Shown: positions 11,928 through 23,060, counted from the first letter of the stretch. The stretch is 64,000 nucleotides of DNA from Prorocentrum cordatum (GCA_963575745.1 CAUYUJ010012780.1:705002-769001), one strand, 5' to 3'. The notes: generated by a model from the letters alone, not told the origin. A program made the numbers and translations.

Positions 11928-12439
11928 GAGGAAAAGCAGCCGCGCAATCGATCGCCGACCCTGATGCCCCTGCCTCGCGAACGCCGGCGCGGCCGCCAGC
12001 GCGGGCCCTGCGTCCGATGGCCGAACGACCGCCCGGGCCCCGGCGACGTCGGGGGGGGGGGGGGGCGCGCCGCGACCGGCGGGTTTCGCGCCGCGCTTGG
12101 GCGCCCGTGCGCCGCTGGCGGGCGCCATCTGCAGCCGCGCGGGCCTCCGCCAAGGCCCGCGCTTGATGCCCGCGCGCGCGCCGCTCGGCGTAGCAGCCCG
12201 CCTGGGATTGATTGGCGACGCTGCCCGCGCGCGGGATGCCAGCGGGCAGTTGCCCTGGGCGCGTCGGACGTCGACCAAGTCGGATGCTTCTCGAAGTGCA
12301 AAGGCGCAGTCGCGCGCGCACTCGCGCACGCGCGCAACGTCGCCACTGACCCAACCAATACATCGCGTTCTCACGCACTGAATAAGACGCCCACTGCACC
12401 TACACTCGCGCGCTCATACATTCATATTGAGGAAGTGTC
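11928..12439. other. GC-rich spacer
   Basis: Contains a long G run (about 12,050-12,065) and GCGC-rich words. No gene recognised. Confidence 0.35.
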
Positions 12440-12485
12440 AGGAGAGAGAGAGAGAGAGAGAGAGAGAATAATCAAAATCGAGAGA

Positions 12486-12537
<52 letters not shown>

Positions 12538-12551
12538 AAAAAAAAAGAGGG
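12440..12551 (+). repeat. (GA)n microsatellite with A-run
   Basis: Two GA tracts (12,442-12,467 and 12,483-12,532) split by AATAATCAAAATC. The second ends in a run of A from about 12,532. Confidence 0.95.
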
Positions 12552-12594
12552 AGAGAGAGTCTCGCTTGCGACTGCAAGGCGAGGGCCTCAGGCT

Positions 12595-12960
12595 GGAGCC
12601 ACTCCATATGGAGCCGCCAGATCACGTTAGTAGTCCGAGCGGGTCATCCAAACCTCGTGTCGTCATGTTTGGGCATCTGAGGCGAGGGTCTGGAAGGAAT
12701 CTCGAACCGAGGCCTGGTCTGTGATGAAATGTCGAGAAGTTCCAGGCGCGGGGGGGGGCCTCCATGAGCGGCCGCCAGATCACGTTGGCAATCCGAGCGG
12801 GCCATTCAAACATTGAAGATCTCGCCATCTTGGGGGTCCTGATGCGTGGATTTGGACACAGATTGGAGCGGGGGACTCGCGCGTGAATGAACTGCGATGT
12901 CCTTTCCCTGTGGCCGCCAGATCGCGTCAACAATCCGGGCGGGCCTTCGCTGTCCAAGGG
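12595..12960 (+). repeat. Degenerate ~150-bp tandem repeat, three copies
   Basis: GCCGCCAGATCACGTTAGTA at about 12,612, GCCGCCAGATCACGTTGGCA at about 12,770 and GCCGCCAGATCGCGTCAACA at about 12,912 are each followed by TCCGAGCGGGYCAT-like sequence. Between them lie related segments with CGAGATTC/GGAATCTC and TTCCAGGCGCG. Spacing is about 158 and 142 bp. Confidence 0.65.
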
Positions 12961-13227
12961 GTGAACTGGCAGCTGCCAGCCCGCTCGACGAACTCGACGC
13001 GGAATCTGATAGGCGAGGGTTATGAGAAGGCTGACGCCGTACTCTGTGCGCTCGCAGCCACAGTGGTAGGCGCGCTGTCCTCCAGTGCATCGTGCATCGA
13101 GATCTGCTGTACAAAAAACATACCTAACGGAACCAACAACTGGCACGCTGGAGCTGACGTAATTCGTTGGTCGAAGCGGCCTGCTCCTCGGTGGTCGGAG
13201 GCCTCGACCATGCAACTCAATCTCTTC

Positions 13228-14317
13228 CTATGCTTTGATACCCTTGGCGCCCATGCGCTTGCCAGTGCAGGCCGTCGCCGAATTCTGGATATCGTCCTTG
13301 GCGCGGGCCGCGGCCTCCGCCACCGCCAACTTGCTGGCCGACGTGGCTGCTGCCGCCGCCGCCGCCGCCGCTGAGTCCACCGTTGCGGCGGCCGCCTCAG
13401 TAGAAGCCGCGGCTGCGTCAGCTGAAACCGCCGGTGGTGTTCCTCCAGCTCCGAGTGCACCGGTAGGCTCGACATTCTTGGCGCGTGCCGCCTGAGGATC
13501 ACCGCCACCGAGAATATCAAGGCCATCATCTCCTGGATCTGCGGTTTCTTGAGTCCCGCGCTTCTTCTGCATCCTGGTAGTGATGGCGTCGTGCAGCGCC
13601 GTGGCCTTGGTCATGCCCCGCTTCTCTTCGCCCGAGCGTGCCGCCAGCGACGTGTTGTGCTGCTGCAGCTCTTGATGAATCGTCTGGAGGTCCTCCTTCT
13701 GGGACTGCTCGATGCCCTCGAGCTCGCCCAAATCCTTGAAGAGGCTCTCGTCCCAGATGAAGTCGGAGGCCGCCTTCGGGACCGCCTGCCCAGGCTGTCG
13801 CGCTGCAGGCCCCTCGACATCCTTGGCCGGCGAGAGAGCGGCCTGTCGATTGGCCTAGTCGGCCAGCGCCAGGACAAGCGCTGCCTCGCGCTCTAAGTTG
13901 CCCCTGAAGCGCACCACTGCTGCAACTGCCTGGGTCGTGAGTGATGTTCGCGTCACGCCACTGCCACGGGGTGCGCTTGATGGCGTCCTCGACTGCTGTG
14001 GCCTTGCCCTCGTCGGGCTGCAGTGCCAACTGGGCCTGGATCACCTCGGTGACCTGGGCCGAGTGCGGTACCGCCACGGTCTGCGCCAGCCCCTGCAACT
14101 GCCCCTCGACGAGGGCCTGCGTCTGGTGGAGCTGGCTCTGCTGCTGCTGCTGCTGAGGCTGGTTCACCAACTCGCGAACAGGCTTGTGCAGCTGGGCGCC
14201 GCCCTTGTGGAGCTTGAGCTGGTTTCCACATTGGGCGCAGCGGCACCCTCGACTCTCATGGTTGGAGTTCCCGTCCCAAGAACTGAAGGTAGGGCACATG
14301 GTCCAGTGCCGAGACAT
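13228..14317 (-). pseudogene. Gag/ORF1-like zinc-ribbon and coiled-coil protein, broken
   Basis: A probable retroelement accessory (gag/ORF1-like) protein. Translation from the ATG at 14,317-14,315 opens with a damaged zinc ribbon: CPTFSSW, where a CxxC would be expected, then GCRCAQCGNQ. A Gln-rich segment follows. One frame change, near the NITHDPG segment (about 13,940), is needed to continue into VAAVVRFRGNLEREAALV. A TAG then interrupts that frame at 13,857-13,855. After it the frame is open to 13,228: FIWDESLFKDLGELEGIEQ, a Glu/Gln-rich probable coiled coil, and an Ala-rich C-terminus ending MGAKGIKA. Composition is clearly protein-like across the damage. No endonuclease or RT follows downstream; the 150-bp repeats lie there instead. 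The function is inferred from resemblance to proteins I associate with dinoflagellate retroelements and is not certain. Confidence 0.5.
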
Positions 14318-14461
14318 TGAGGATATGGATTCGCCCTGTCTAGCCAGCCGCGGTCTCATAACAACTGATGTGTCGTGTGCCCGTGGTAACCCCCCAGCAC
14401 CACGCGCAGGTTCAGTGCTGGATGCAGCCTGGCTTTGCAGATTTGATCCCAAGTTGTTTGA

Positions 14462-14484
14462 GGGAGGAGGAGGAGGAGGAGGAG
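14462..14484 (+). repeat. Short (GGA)n tract
   Basis: Seven GGA triplets just upstream of the gag-like gene on the minus strand. Confidence 0.9.
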
Positions 14485-14761
14485 CAAGAGGAGAAAGAAC
14501 AGGGGTAGGGCAGCGAAAGCTACCGTGGAATTCTCCAACAAGGTTCTCGGCAATAATACTCTCGACGGGAGTTTCCGGGAGTCTTCCAACGCCCCCTCCT
14601 CCTCCACCGCACACCGATGTAGGCTGTGCCTCTGGGGAAGTCTTCCTCATCGTCGCGAGGCCCTCCTGTCCGTCTCCTTGCCCTAACCCCCTTCCTTCCC
14701 CTCACGCTCCTACTCCCCCTCCCCTCCCATCTGTATCCTGATCCTCTTCCTCCTCTCCCCT

Positions 14762-14920
14762 AAGACGAAGCCAGGACGAGGATGGAATCGGGTGATGATA
14801 AATCGAGAATCTCTGAGATCCAGCGGCCCTGGAGGATGTCTTGGGCGTCGCGGCCTTCTCAAAGCGTTCCGAAACGCTCTGAGGGCTTTCGGAACGCTCT
14901 GGAACAGAATTATCCTCGTC
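14762..14920 (+). repeat. Dispersed AAGACGAAG repeat, copy 1, with hairpin
   Basis: AAGACGAAGCCAGGACGA, then ATCGAGAATCTCTGAGATCC, then GCGTCGCGGCC line up with 23,355-23,500. Both copies follow a TCC-rich tract. This copy ends in a perfect 12-bp inverted repeat: AGCGTTCCGAAA (14,863-14,874) and TTTCGGAACGCT (14,887-14,898) with a 12-nt loop. Confidence 0.6.
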
Positions 14921-16560
14921 CTAGCCCCGTCCGATCCCCTCCGCTTCGGAGGTGGGAGGTGGAGGCTGACGATGACGACCGACGGCGATGACTCCGTCTG
15001 ACCGAAAATCGGGCCTCCCCCGGGGACCATCGGGTTTCGTCTCTCCAACTGCGATCGGCCGCGGCGACGAGCAGCTCCAGATTCGCCCAAAAATCTCAAA
15101 ACTCAATCCTCGGGCCCTCGAGCCTCACGCCGACGACGCCGCCGACGACGAGCCGCCCCCTGCCCACCCCCTGTGCGGCTCGAACCATCGAAGCCAATGC
15201 CACCGATGCTGCCGCCGACGACGCCGACGACGACGACACCAACGGCCCCCCCACCCCCGACGAAGAAAACGCCGACGAAGACGCCGACGAGGACGCCGAC
15301 GAAGACTCCGACGAAGACGCCGACGAAGCCGCCGGTGAAGACGCCGACAGCCCCGCCAGCGCGGCGCAGGCGGGCCGCTGCGGCAGCTGGGCCTGGGGGC
15401 GGCCGCTCGGAGCGCGCGAATGCGCGCCCCCGAGTCCGGCGGGACCGCCGTCAGAGGCGCGGCAGCGGCGGGGGCCCGCCTCAGCGGACCCCCAGAAGGC
15501 CTTCAATGGGCCCTGTCAGGGGGGCGAGAGCCCAAACCCAGAGCGCGCCGCCAAGAGAAATCAGGACGGAAGTGCGTGTGTTCGCCGTTGTCGGACCCTG
15601 GAGGCCCTCGCCGGGCCGCCCCAGGACCGTCGCAAAAGCGACGCAGGATGCACAGCCAGTCCTGGGCTGGGCGGCGCATTATGGGTAAAGGGCAACTTTT
15701 CGGCAGCCCTCGCTGCCCCCCCCGTTTCTCGCCCCCCCATTGCGCGACGCCCACCCACAGAAAGGGCCGGGACTTCCAGGAACCGCGTATTGAAAAATCA
15801 GAACGCTTCAAGTCTGGTTGCAAGGGGGGGCAACTTGACGTGGAATCGGCGGTCCATCGCGGACGGATGGTCCGTAGGCCCTCGACAGCGAAACCTGGCG
15901 CTCCTGGGTGGGGTGGGGCACGTAGGACCCAATTGGCGATGACTGCGCAACCGGAGTATCACGCAAAGCTGCATTCCTTTCTCCTAGAGATCGGCACCGC
16001 CCTCGTCCTCAAGGGTATCGCCTACGGCGTCCTCATCCCCCGAGTTCCTGCGGGCCAGCCTCCTGCGACTGCATGGAAACGCCAAGCTACCTGCCTCCTC
16101 CCACTCCCTTGTCTCAGCCGAACTGTTTGGCTGGGCAGTTGTCCCCGCCCCCCCGTCCACTCCCACCGCTGCGGCTTACTTGCCCATTTTCCTGTGTTCG
16201 CCTCGCCCAGATTTTCGCTCGTGCTCGTCCTCTTTGGTCGCTTCTCTCGCTCCGTCGCTACCCATTCCCAGACACCCGGCTGCTCAAATGTTTTCGATGC
16301 GTGGGCCCCTGAGGGCCAGACCATTTCCCCAGGGCCAGTTTTTCCTCTTGAGTCGTTGTTTGACGCTCCCCCAGCCTGACGAGAACCCCCAGAAGCCGAA
16401 AACTGTCAAAAACCGCCAGCTCCAATTTTTTTGGGGGGCGTCGGATCTCTGGAATCGTCCGTCAGTGCTTGCTGCTGGGTGGCTGGGACTGACGTCGGGG
16501 GAGCTCGGGTGCTCCAGGGGCCTGCCTTGAGCTCGCCGCTCTCTGGAAGTTTCGGCCCCC
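14921..16560. other. Stretch with a 12-bp triplet-like repeat, no gene
   Basis: Between about 15,255 and 15,345 a GACGCCGACGAA unit is repeated imperfectly; it gives Thr-Pro-Lys or Ser-Ala-rich frames by composition. The remainder is GC-rich and then pyrimidine-rich. No gene recognised. Confidence 0.4.
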
Positions 16561-16564
16561 GTGC

Positions 16565-16770
16565 GGCAAGGCCCAAGATAACTCAAGATGGCCCAAGAGG
16601 CCTCCAAGACGCCCCAAGAGGCCTCCGAGAACCTCCCAAGAGGTTCTTGATGGATGTAGGCATTCTCGCCTTTTCGGCTTCTCGACGCTCCAAGACGGCC
16701 CAAGAGGCCTCCACCAAGACAACCCCAACACTGCCAAAAAGGCCTCCAAGAAGACCCCCAGTCATCCCCC
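16565..16770 (+). repeat. Dispersed CAAGANGGCC-rich repeat, copy 2
   Basis: Arms of CCAAGAGGCCTCC words around the core CTTTTCGGCTTCTCGACGC (about 16,672-16,690), preceded by TTCTTGATGGATG. Same strand as copy 1. Confidence 0.7.
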
Positions 16771-17044
16771 GCTCGCACGGGTCTCACTTCTTGCGATCGG
16801 TCCTCAAACTCGTTTGGGTTCGCAGGGCTGCACGGTGAGCTTCACCCTGACCTCGAACGTAAAGCTTCCTCGTTTCTTGATCCGCCCGAATGTAGAGTTG
16901 CGTCCGATGCATCAGGCATGAGACAAAAGACATGCAGCGCACGGCCAAATCCGCCGACCCTGTCGGCGTGTGTGAGGGGCTTTTCCGTTCGAGCCGTCAT
17001 CTCCGTCATTCTTTGTACTCGTCGTCTCTGTCCTTCCCTTTCCC

Positions 17045-18245
17045 TGGGAGACCTCTTCCCCTGGGCTCCAGCCAAGCCGACCTTGAGCAACCTCGTAATT
17101 GAGTCGAAGGGAAGCCCCTTCCCTTTGATCCCTCCCCCGCCGGGAGGGGGGGGGGGGTAGCGACCCCCCCCCCGGGTCAGATACGACGCCCCCCCCTGGG
17201 ACTCCTCTTCCCCTGGGCTCCAGCCAAGCCGACCTTGAGCAACCTCGTAATTGAGTCGAAGGGAAGCCCCTTCCCTTTGATCCCTCCCCCGCCGGGAGGG
17301 GGGGGGGGGTAGCGACCCCCCCCCCGGGTCAGATACGACGCCCCCCCCTGGGACTCCTCTTCCCCTGGGCTCCAGCCAAGCCGACCTTGAGCAACCTCGT
17401 AATTGAGTCGAAGGGAAGCCCCTTCCCTTTGATCCCTCCCCCGCCGGGAGGGGGGGGGGGTAGCGACCCCCCCCCCGGGTCAGATACGACGCCCCCCCCT
17501 GGGACTCCTCTTCCCCTGGGCTCCAGCCAAGCCGACCTTGAGCAACCTCGTAATTGAGTCGAAGGGAAGCCCCTTCCCTTTGATCCCTCCCCCGCCGGGA
17601 GGGGGGGGGGGGTAGCGACCCCCCCCCCGGGTCAGATACGACGCCCCCCCCTGGGACTCCTCTTCCCCTGGGCTCCAGCCAAGCCGACCTTGAGCAACCT
17701 CGTAATTGAGTCGAAGGGAAGCCCCTTCCCTTTGATCCCTCCCCCGCCGGGGGGGGGGGGTAGCGACCCCCCCCCCGGGTCAGATACGACGCCCCCCCCT
17801 GGGACTCCTCTTCCCCTGGGCTCCAGCCAAGCCGACCTTGAGCAACCTCGTAATTGAGTCGAAGGGAAGCCCCTTCCCTTTGATCCCTCCCCCGCCGGGA
17901 GGGGGGGGAAGGGTAGCGACCCCCCCCCCGGGTCAGATACGACGCCCCCCCCTGGGACTCCTCTTCCCCTGGGCTCCAGCCAAGCCGACCTTGAGCAACC
18001 TCGTAATTGAGTCGAAGGGAAGCCCCTTCCCTTTGATCCCTCCCCCGCCGGGAGGGGGGGGGGGGTAGCGGGGGGGGTAGCGACCCCCCCCCCGAGTCAG
18101 ATACGACGCCCCCCCCCCGTACCGACCTTGAGCAACGTCGTCATTGAGTCGAAGGGAAGCCCCTTCCCTTTCCCTTCCCCGACGGGGGGGGGAGAGGAGG
18201 TCCCGGGGGGGGTCCCGGGGGAGTCCCGGGGAAGTCCCGGGTCAG
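17045..18245. repeat. ~152-bp satellite, seven copies plus a diverged eighth
   Basis: CTGGGCTCCAGCCAAGCCGA starts at 17,061, 17,213, 17,365, 17,516, 17,668, 17,816 and 17,969, giving a spacing of 148-153 bp. Each unit carries TTGAGCAACCTCGTAATTGA and a C-run/CGCCGGGA/G-run that can fold on itself, then GGTCAGATACGACG. Most length differences lie in the G and C runs. A diverged partial copy follows at about 18,120-18,250. Copies are otherwise nearly identical, so the array is young or homogenised. Confidence 0.95.
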
Positions 18246-18442
18246 ATACGACACCTCCCTCCCCACCTTCTCGTCCTTCTCCCCGTTCCCCCAAACCATC
18301 CCACAGCCCGTGCCTCTTGCTGCGCATTGCGAACAGGGTCGGCGGCACCGGCCGTCAGGCCTTCGCAATATGTTGCTCATGCTTCTGCTTAGGCTTATGA
18401 TTATGATAATAGCGTCTTCTTATTCGTATGCGTACTCTTCTT

Positions 18443-18516
18443 CTAAATATTATTAATATTATTATTATTAATAATAATATTATTATTACCATTATTATTA
18501 TTAGTATTATTATCAT

Positions 18517-18548
<32 letters not shown>

Positions 18549-18672
18549 GTATCACCATCCTTATTATTACCATTATCATTTTCATTATTACTATTATTAA
18601 TATTCGTAACATTATTTGTATTACTATATGTATTATTAGCACTCGGATGATTATTATTATTATTCTTAGTAT
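18443..18672. repeat. Imperfect (ATT)n microsatellite
   Basis: About 230 bp of ATT/AAT triplets with many interruptions, in an otherwise GC-rich region. Confidence 0.95.
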
Positions 18673-18834
18673 TACTCATCCGCCGACGCTTTGTGGGTCT
18701 CCAGGCGCGCGGGACAGTTCCCCCCCATACCCCCCCCCTCCCAGGGGCCCCGAACCGCAGACTCGACCCTCCCCGGGCCCAGGACGACCCCGGACCGAGC
18801 GCGCCATGGAGGGACAGAGGGCACCCAAACAGAC

Positions 18835-19485
18835 CAATACGGTCCAAGAGAACCCAAAGATCGCCCAGGACGCCTAACGTGGCCCCAAGACGCCCAAGAT
18901 GGCCCCAATACGGCCCTACAGGCCGCCAAATCGCCCCATGAGGCCTCCAAGAGGCCTCCCACGTGGGCCCCACGAGGCGACAATGATTGATTTTCCTGTT
19001 TGTGTTTTTTTGTCAAAACTATCGGGGTTCTCGACCTTACGGCTTCCCGCTGCTCCAAGACCGCCCCAAGACCCCTCCAAGACGGCCCGAGAAGCCCCCG
19101 CCCCCAAGGCGGCCCAAGAGGGTCCCCAAGCGGCCCAAGAGGCTCTGAAAACGGCCCAAGCGGCTCTCAAGACGGGGCCCACAGAGGCCCAAGTTGGAAC
19201 CAGGAGCTGACGAATCTAGCCTTCCGCCCTGAGACGCGCTCAAGAGGCCTCAAGAGGGCCCAAAGAGGCACCGAAAAACCTCCACGAAACCTCCAAGACG
19301 CCCCAGGAGGCCTCCAAAAAACTACGAAGAAACCCCAAGAAACAAAAAAACGGCCCCCAAAACGCATCCATACTGCTTACCACAGGCCCCCGAAAAAAAA
19401 CCAACCACGAGATCCCAACCAATATACATGAGGTTCCTGACCCACCACCCAGGCGCGGCGGCGGGATAGGCCGAAGGCCACTGGA
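18835..19485 (+). repeat. Dispersed CAAGANGGCC-rich repeat, copy 3
   Basis: Left arm 18,840-18,980, core about 18,985-19,060 (GATTTTCCTGTTTGTG, then GGTTCTCGACCTTACGGCTT), right arm to about 19,330. It closes with GGCGGCGGGATAGGCCGAAG (about 19,458), the same 3' motif as copy 1. A (TCC)n tract follows about 120 bp later. Confidence 0.7.
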
Positions 19486-19602
19486 TTGCAGACCTGACGG
19501 ATGCAACGCTGCATGGGGCACTGGGCTGGTCCACAGAGCCATCTGCACTCTGAGCCCTCGAAAAAATTAGGATACCGGAGTGCAGGTCCCAACCCCAGAT
19601 CG

Positions 19603-19690
19603 TGACTCCTCCTCCTCCTCCTCCTCCTCCTCCTCCGCCTCCTCCTCCTCCTCCTCCTCCTCCTCCTCCTCCTTTTCCTCCTTTGCCCCC
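19603..19690 (-). repeat. (TCC)n microsatellite
   Basis: About 85 bp of TCC triplets on plus (GGA on minus), immediately after copy 3 of the dispersed repeat. Confidence 0.95.
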
Positions 19691-19789
19691 CCTCCGCTTC
19701 CCTGCGTCCTCCTTACGCTCCTCCGCCTCTCCCCCTCCCTGTCGCCATTATCCTCCGCTTTCGCTTGCTGCGTCTCCTCTTCGTCCGTC

Positions 19790-21830
19790 TGTTTCGTCCT
19801 CCCTGTCGACCTCGCTCCCGCGGGCCCTGCATCTAAGGGCCTTGGCGCAGGCCCCCGTACGAATAAGATTTGCATGTCTTGCATTTCGGGATGCCCTTCT
19901 CTCGTCGCGCGCGACATGGTCACTGCCCGCGGCGAAGGCCGACTTCGGCATTTTCTTTCGGCACTTGCCATTGCAATGGCACCCATGCCAAGTGCGCGCC
20001 GTGAACCCATCGGCTATGCAACCTGCGCGTGCAACTTTACTCTTCCTCGTAAACAACTTGGTTCCTCCCTTGTTCGTCGATGTGCTGCTGCCTGGCAAAC
20101 TCCTTCCTGCGCGCTGCACGCGTCAGCAGTCGCTTCATACGCTTCGACCCATCAGATACTCCCTTCGAGGTCCTGCCGCGCTTGCCACAGTTCTCGCACA
20201 CCATTATGGTTCCTTTCTTCTTCCGGCGGTCCTCCACCTGATAGCGATCCGAATGGACTGTATCCCAAATGGTCACTCCGCATCGTGGTGCGCAGCACGT
20301 AAACAGCTCTGCTCCTGCCTCTACCTTCGTTTCCTATGATTCGACTCGCGAATCGACTTCTCGCGTTCCTCCGGACATTCCCTACGCGGCCTCATCCCTG
20401 CTGTGTTGTGCTTTCTTCTGCGCGCCCGACACTTCCCTCTGCCCGTCAAACAGCGCCAGGCACGTCTTCCTCGAACATCGCACAGTTGTCGCGCTCCTCT
20501 GCCACTTCGCGTTGCCCGCGCGCGAGTCCTCTTTCGCTCTGTCATCATCGCTGCACTTTGCGCAATGCAACGCCCTAAGCTTCGTCGCGCCCGCGCCGTC
20601 GCCATTTCCCCCCGCGCCCCCGTCGCCGCCCTCCCGCGCGCATCCGTCGCCCTGCACTTGCGTTGCCCATGTGTCGCACGTCTTGCGCAATTTCTCCTCT
20701 CGCTGGAACTCGTACTTCGTGAACGCCTCGGCCAGCAGCCAACGTCGGTGGCCTCGCGGCATGACCTTCACCTCCCACCCATCCCAATGCGCACTCTCCC
20801 CTTTGAGAACCTGCAGCAGCTTCTGCGTGCCAGGCATCTCCCCTTCGTTACGGGGCTTCCATCGGGACTACAACGGGTGCGGTTTGCGAAGGGTGCGGTT
20901 TGCCTCCCGTCATATCTGCCCCTCCCGCCCCCGGGAAACGGATGACGCTGTCACTCTATGCGACCGAATCACATGACACCGTTGCTCCTTCTAGTACAGT
21001 GGAGCACACATCGAGGATGACAGTGTCGCTCGAAACGACGACAATTATGACACCGTCTCTCACAACAGGCCCCGGAAAAGGCCGCCACAAAGCAACTCGC
21101 AAACCGCACCCCAGCGAAACCGCACCGATTGTAGTCGCCGGTTCCTGTCGAACGGCCAGAATATCAAGAAGTTCCCCCGCCTTCGCGCTCGCGCAATGGC
21201 CGCGCACATGAGCGTCCAACTTGCGCCGCGTCGTCTCTTGAGATCCGCTACGACTGCGCCCAGTGTCCGTCCTTGCGCGGCGCGCGCCGTCACTGCTAAC
21301 GCTGGCGCGATCATGAAGTGCGTGCGCTTCAAGCCCAACTATGGATGCTTCCGGTACTCATTCGAAAACCATTGGCGCCCTTTCGATGGGACAATTGGAT
21401 ACAGCCCCGGCCCCCACCCTGGCAAGTGCCACTCCTTCGCATGGAAATCCAACGCAATCTTTTTGGGCAAATGTGACAATACCTCCTCGTTCTCGTTTCC
21501 CACGACCTCATCCTCGTGCAATACCCACCCATAAACCGTCGCTGCGCGTCTCCGTAGAAACTTTTGTTTCTACCGATCCAAAGAATGCCCAAACGCTACA
21601 GGCATCCCCTTTGCCAGAGCAGCCACCCCGGCAAGCTTGCGCACACCTCCCCGTGGTACCCCAACCAACTCATTCTGCCCTCCACTGTATACGGCCGTCT
21701 CTGTTCCCCCCACCCCATGGCACGGGCGATCTCGCGCTGCGACCCACAAAGTCTGCTCCCCTGGTTCCCGAACGCCGTGTCGTGACTCGGACAACCCTCG
21801 TGAAATGCAGTCTGGAGGCGTAGTAGTTGA
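19790..21830 (-). pseudogene. PIF1-like SF1 helicase with Cys-rich tail, degenerate
   Basis: Relic of an ATP-dependent DNA helicase of superfamily 1, read on the minus strand in several frames. In order: KGMPVAFGHSLDR (about 21,605), HEDEVVGNENEEVLSHLPKK and GPGLYPIVPSKGRQWF (21,521-21,340), then THFMIAPALAVTARAAQGRT (about 21,320-21,265), which is the HAAQGRT-type motif of the second RecA-like domain. ASWTLMCAAIARARRR followed by FLIFWPFDR fits the final motif, usually YVALTR. The arginine-rich variant is probably inactive. A long tail follows with spaced cysteine pairs: HCAKC (about 20,560), CENCGKRG (about 20,190) and CHCNGKCRKKMPKSAF (about 19,990). They resemble repeated zinc-binding modules. 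The Walker A half is not seen upstream. Frameshifts join every segment. Helicase identity is good; a Helitron origin is possible but unproven. Confidence 0.65.
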
Positions 21831-22270
21831 TACAGGGTCGGCGGATATGGCGTAATCCGATATAATATTGGTAGTCGTATTTCTCTTCTGCTTACTCTTC
21901 TGTTTATATTCCCCCTCCTCATCCTACTAGCCCTCCTCGCAGCCTGCATGCGGAGCTGCAGCGTCTCGAAAGCCTGCCGCAGGGCAAGCGGGGAGGAGGG
22001 GGCCAGGGCGGCCCGAGGGAGGGCGCGGGGATGAGAGAGGGAAGAGGGAGGGAAAGGGGGGCGGGAGGTAGAAAGGTGGAACGTGGAAGAAGGGGGGACA
22101 TGTAGGAAAAAACGTACTGCCCGGCCAGCGCGTCCGACTCCTCTCGAAATGTGATCGACGGCGACCACCTGCATCAACTCGAAGAGGCCGAATAGATATT
22201 CGCCCCGCCAGGTCTCTGGGGCCCAGGGTCTCCAGAGGTCCCCAGTGGCCCGGAGCATCCACGGGTCATT
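21831..22270. other. Stretch upstream of the helicase relic
   Basis: Polypurine on plus at about 21,980-22,100. A minus frame beginning near 22,258 is protein-like (WRGEYLFGLFELMQVVAVDH) but I cannot assign it. Confidence 0.25.
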
Positions 22271-22291
22271 GAAGCCTTCGCAGGCTTCTGG

Positions 22292-22435
22292 CAGGGCTGA
22301 ACCTAAACGGTGTGTTTCGGTTTCGTGCTGTTTTTGTATACCCTCGTTTTGTCTTCAATCCACCCTTGGCGCAAAACGAAATCGAAACGAAAACGGCCCA
22401 CGAAATCGCCAAAACACCGTTTAGGTCCAGCCCTG
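22292..22435. mobile_element. 144-bp MITE-like element
   Basis: Left end CAGGGCTGAACCTAAACGGT, continuing GTGTTT to 22,317. The right end (22,411-22,435), read in reverse complement, is CAGGGCTGGACCTAAACGGT followed by GTTTT. These are 25-bp terminal inverted repeats with one mismatch and a one-base indel. The interior is AT-richer, with TTTCGGTTTCGTG and CGAAATCGAAACGAAAA in inverted relation. There is no coding capacity. Flanks show no obvious target duplication. A GAAGCCT/AGGCTTC hairpin (22,271-22,288) lies just outside the left end. Confidence 0.75.
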
Positions 22436-22544
22436 GTTCCCGGCGGCATCTGTCCATATCAGATTCCGTCTCCTGCTCTGCACACCCCTCTTTCCCCTTC
22501 GCCCAGATCCACCGGGCCTGGGCGCCCCCAGCCCCCGCGGGCAG

Positions 22545-23060
22545 TTCGAGCGCCCAGGATGGCCGCCAAGAGGGCCCCGGATAGCCCAAGATGGCCTGCG
22601 GCATGCCTTCTAATTGATGGGCCTCGGAGTCCTCAAGATCAGAGGGGCCCACAGAAAAATGAACGCCATTCCCAGGACCCCTGTATCTTCAGATATCGTC
22701 TGGATCTTCGTCTTCCCTTCCACTTTCCATATGTCTTACCATGTTGTCTTGAGCATCGACGATTACTTGTGCATGCGTCTATGTTTTCCTATTCGAAGAT
22801 GGCTACCAAATCGTCCGAGAGATCCACAAGAGAGGCTCGCAAAGGCTTCCCAGAGCGCCCCAAAAACGTCCAAAGAGGGCCCCAGGGAACGATTTGTCTG
22901 TCCCCGACCCGCCCGTTGCTTTTACCGATGGCCTCCAGAATAGCCCCCAGGGGGGCCTCAAATACTCAATGGCTTCCAAGAAGGCCCGAGAAGCCTGCCA
23001 GATGCCTCCAGGAGGCCGCCACGAAGCTCCAGGAGGTCTCCAAGCTCGCATTTGGATGGC
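22545..23060 (+). repeat. Dispersed CAAGANGGCC-rich repeat, copy 4
   Basis: Diverged copy. Arms have CCAAGAGGGCCCC and CCCAAGATGGCC words (22,555-22,600) and CCAAGAAGGCC/CCAGGAGG words (22,960-23,050). The core near 22,775-22,800 keeps GTTTTCCTATTCGAAGATGG. It is interrupted by about 150 bp of unrelated sequence. Confidence 0.5.
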
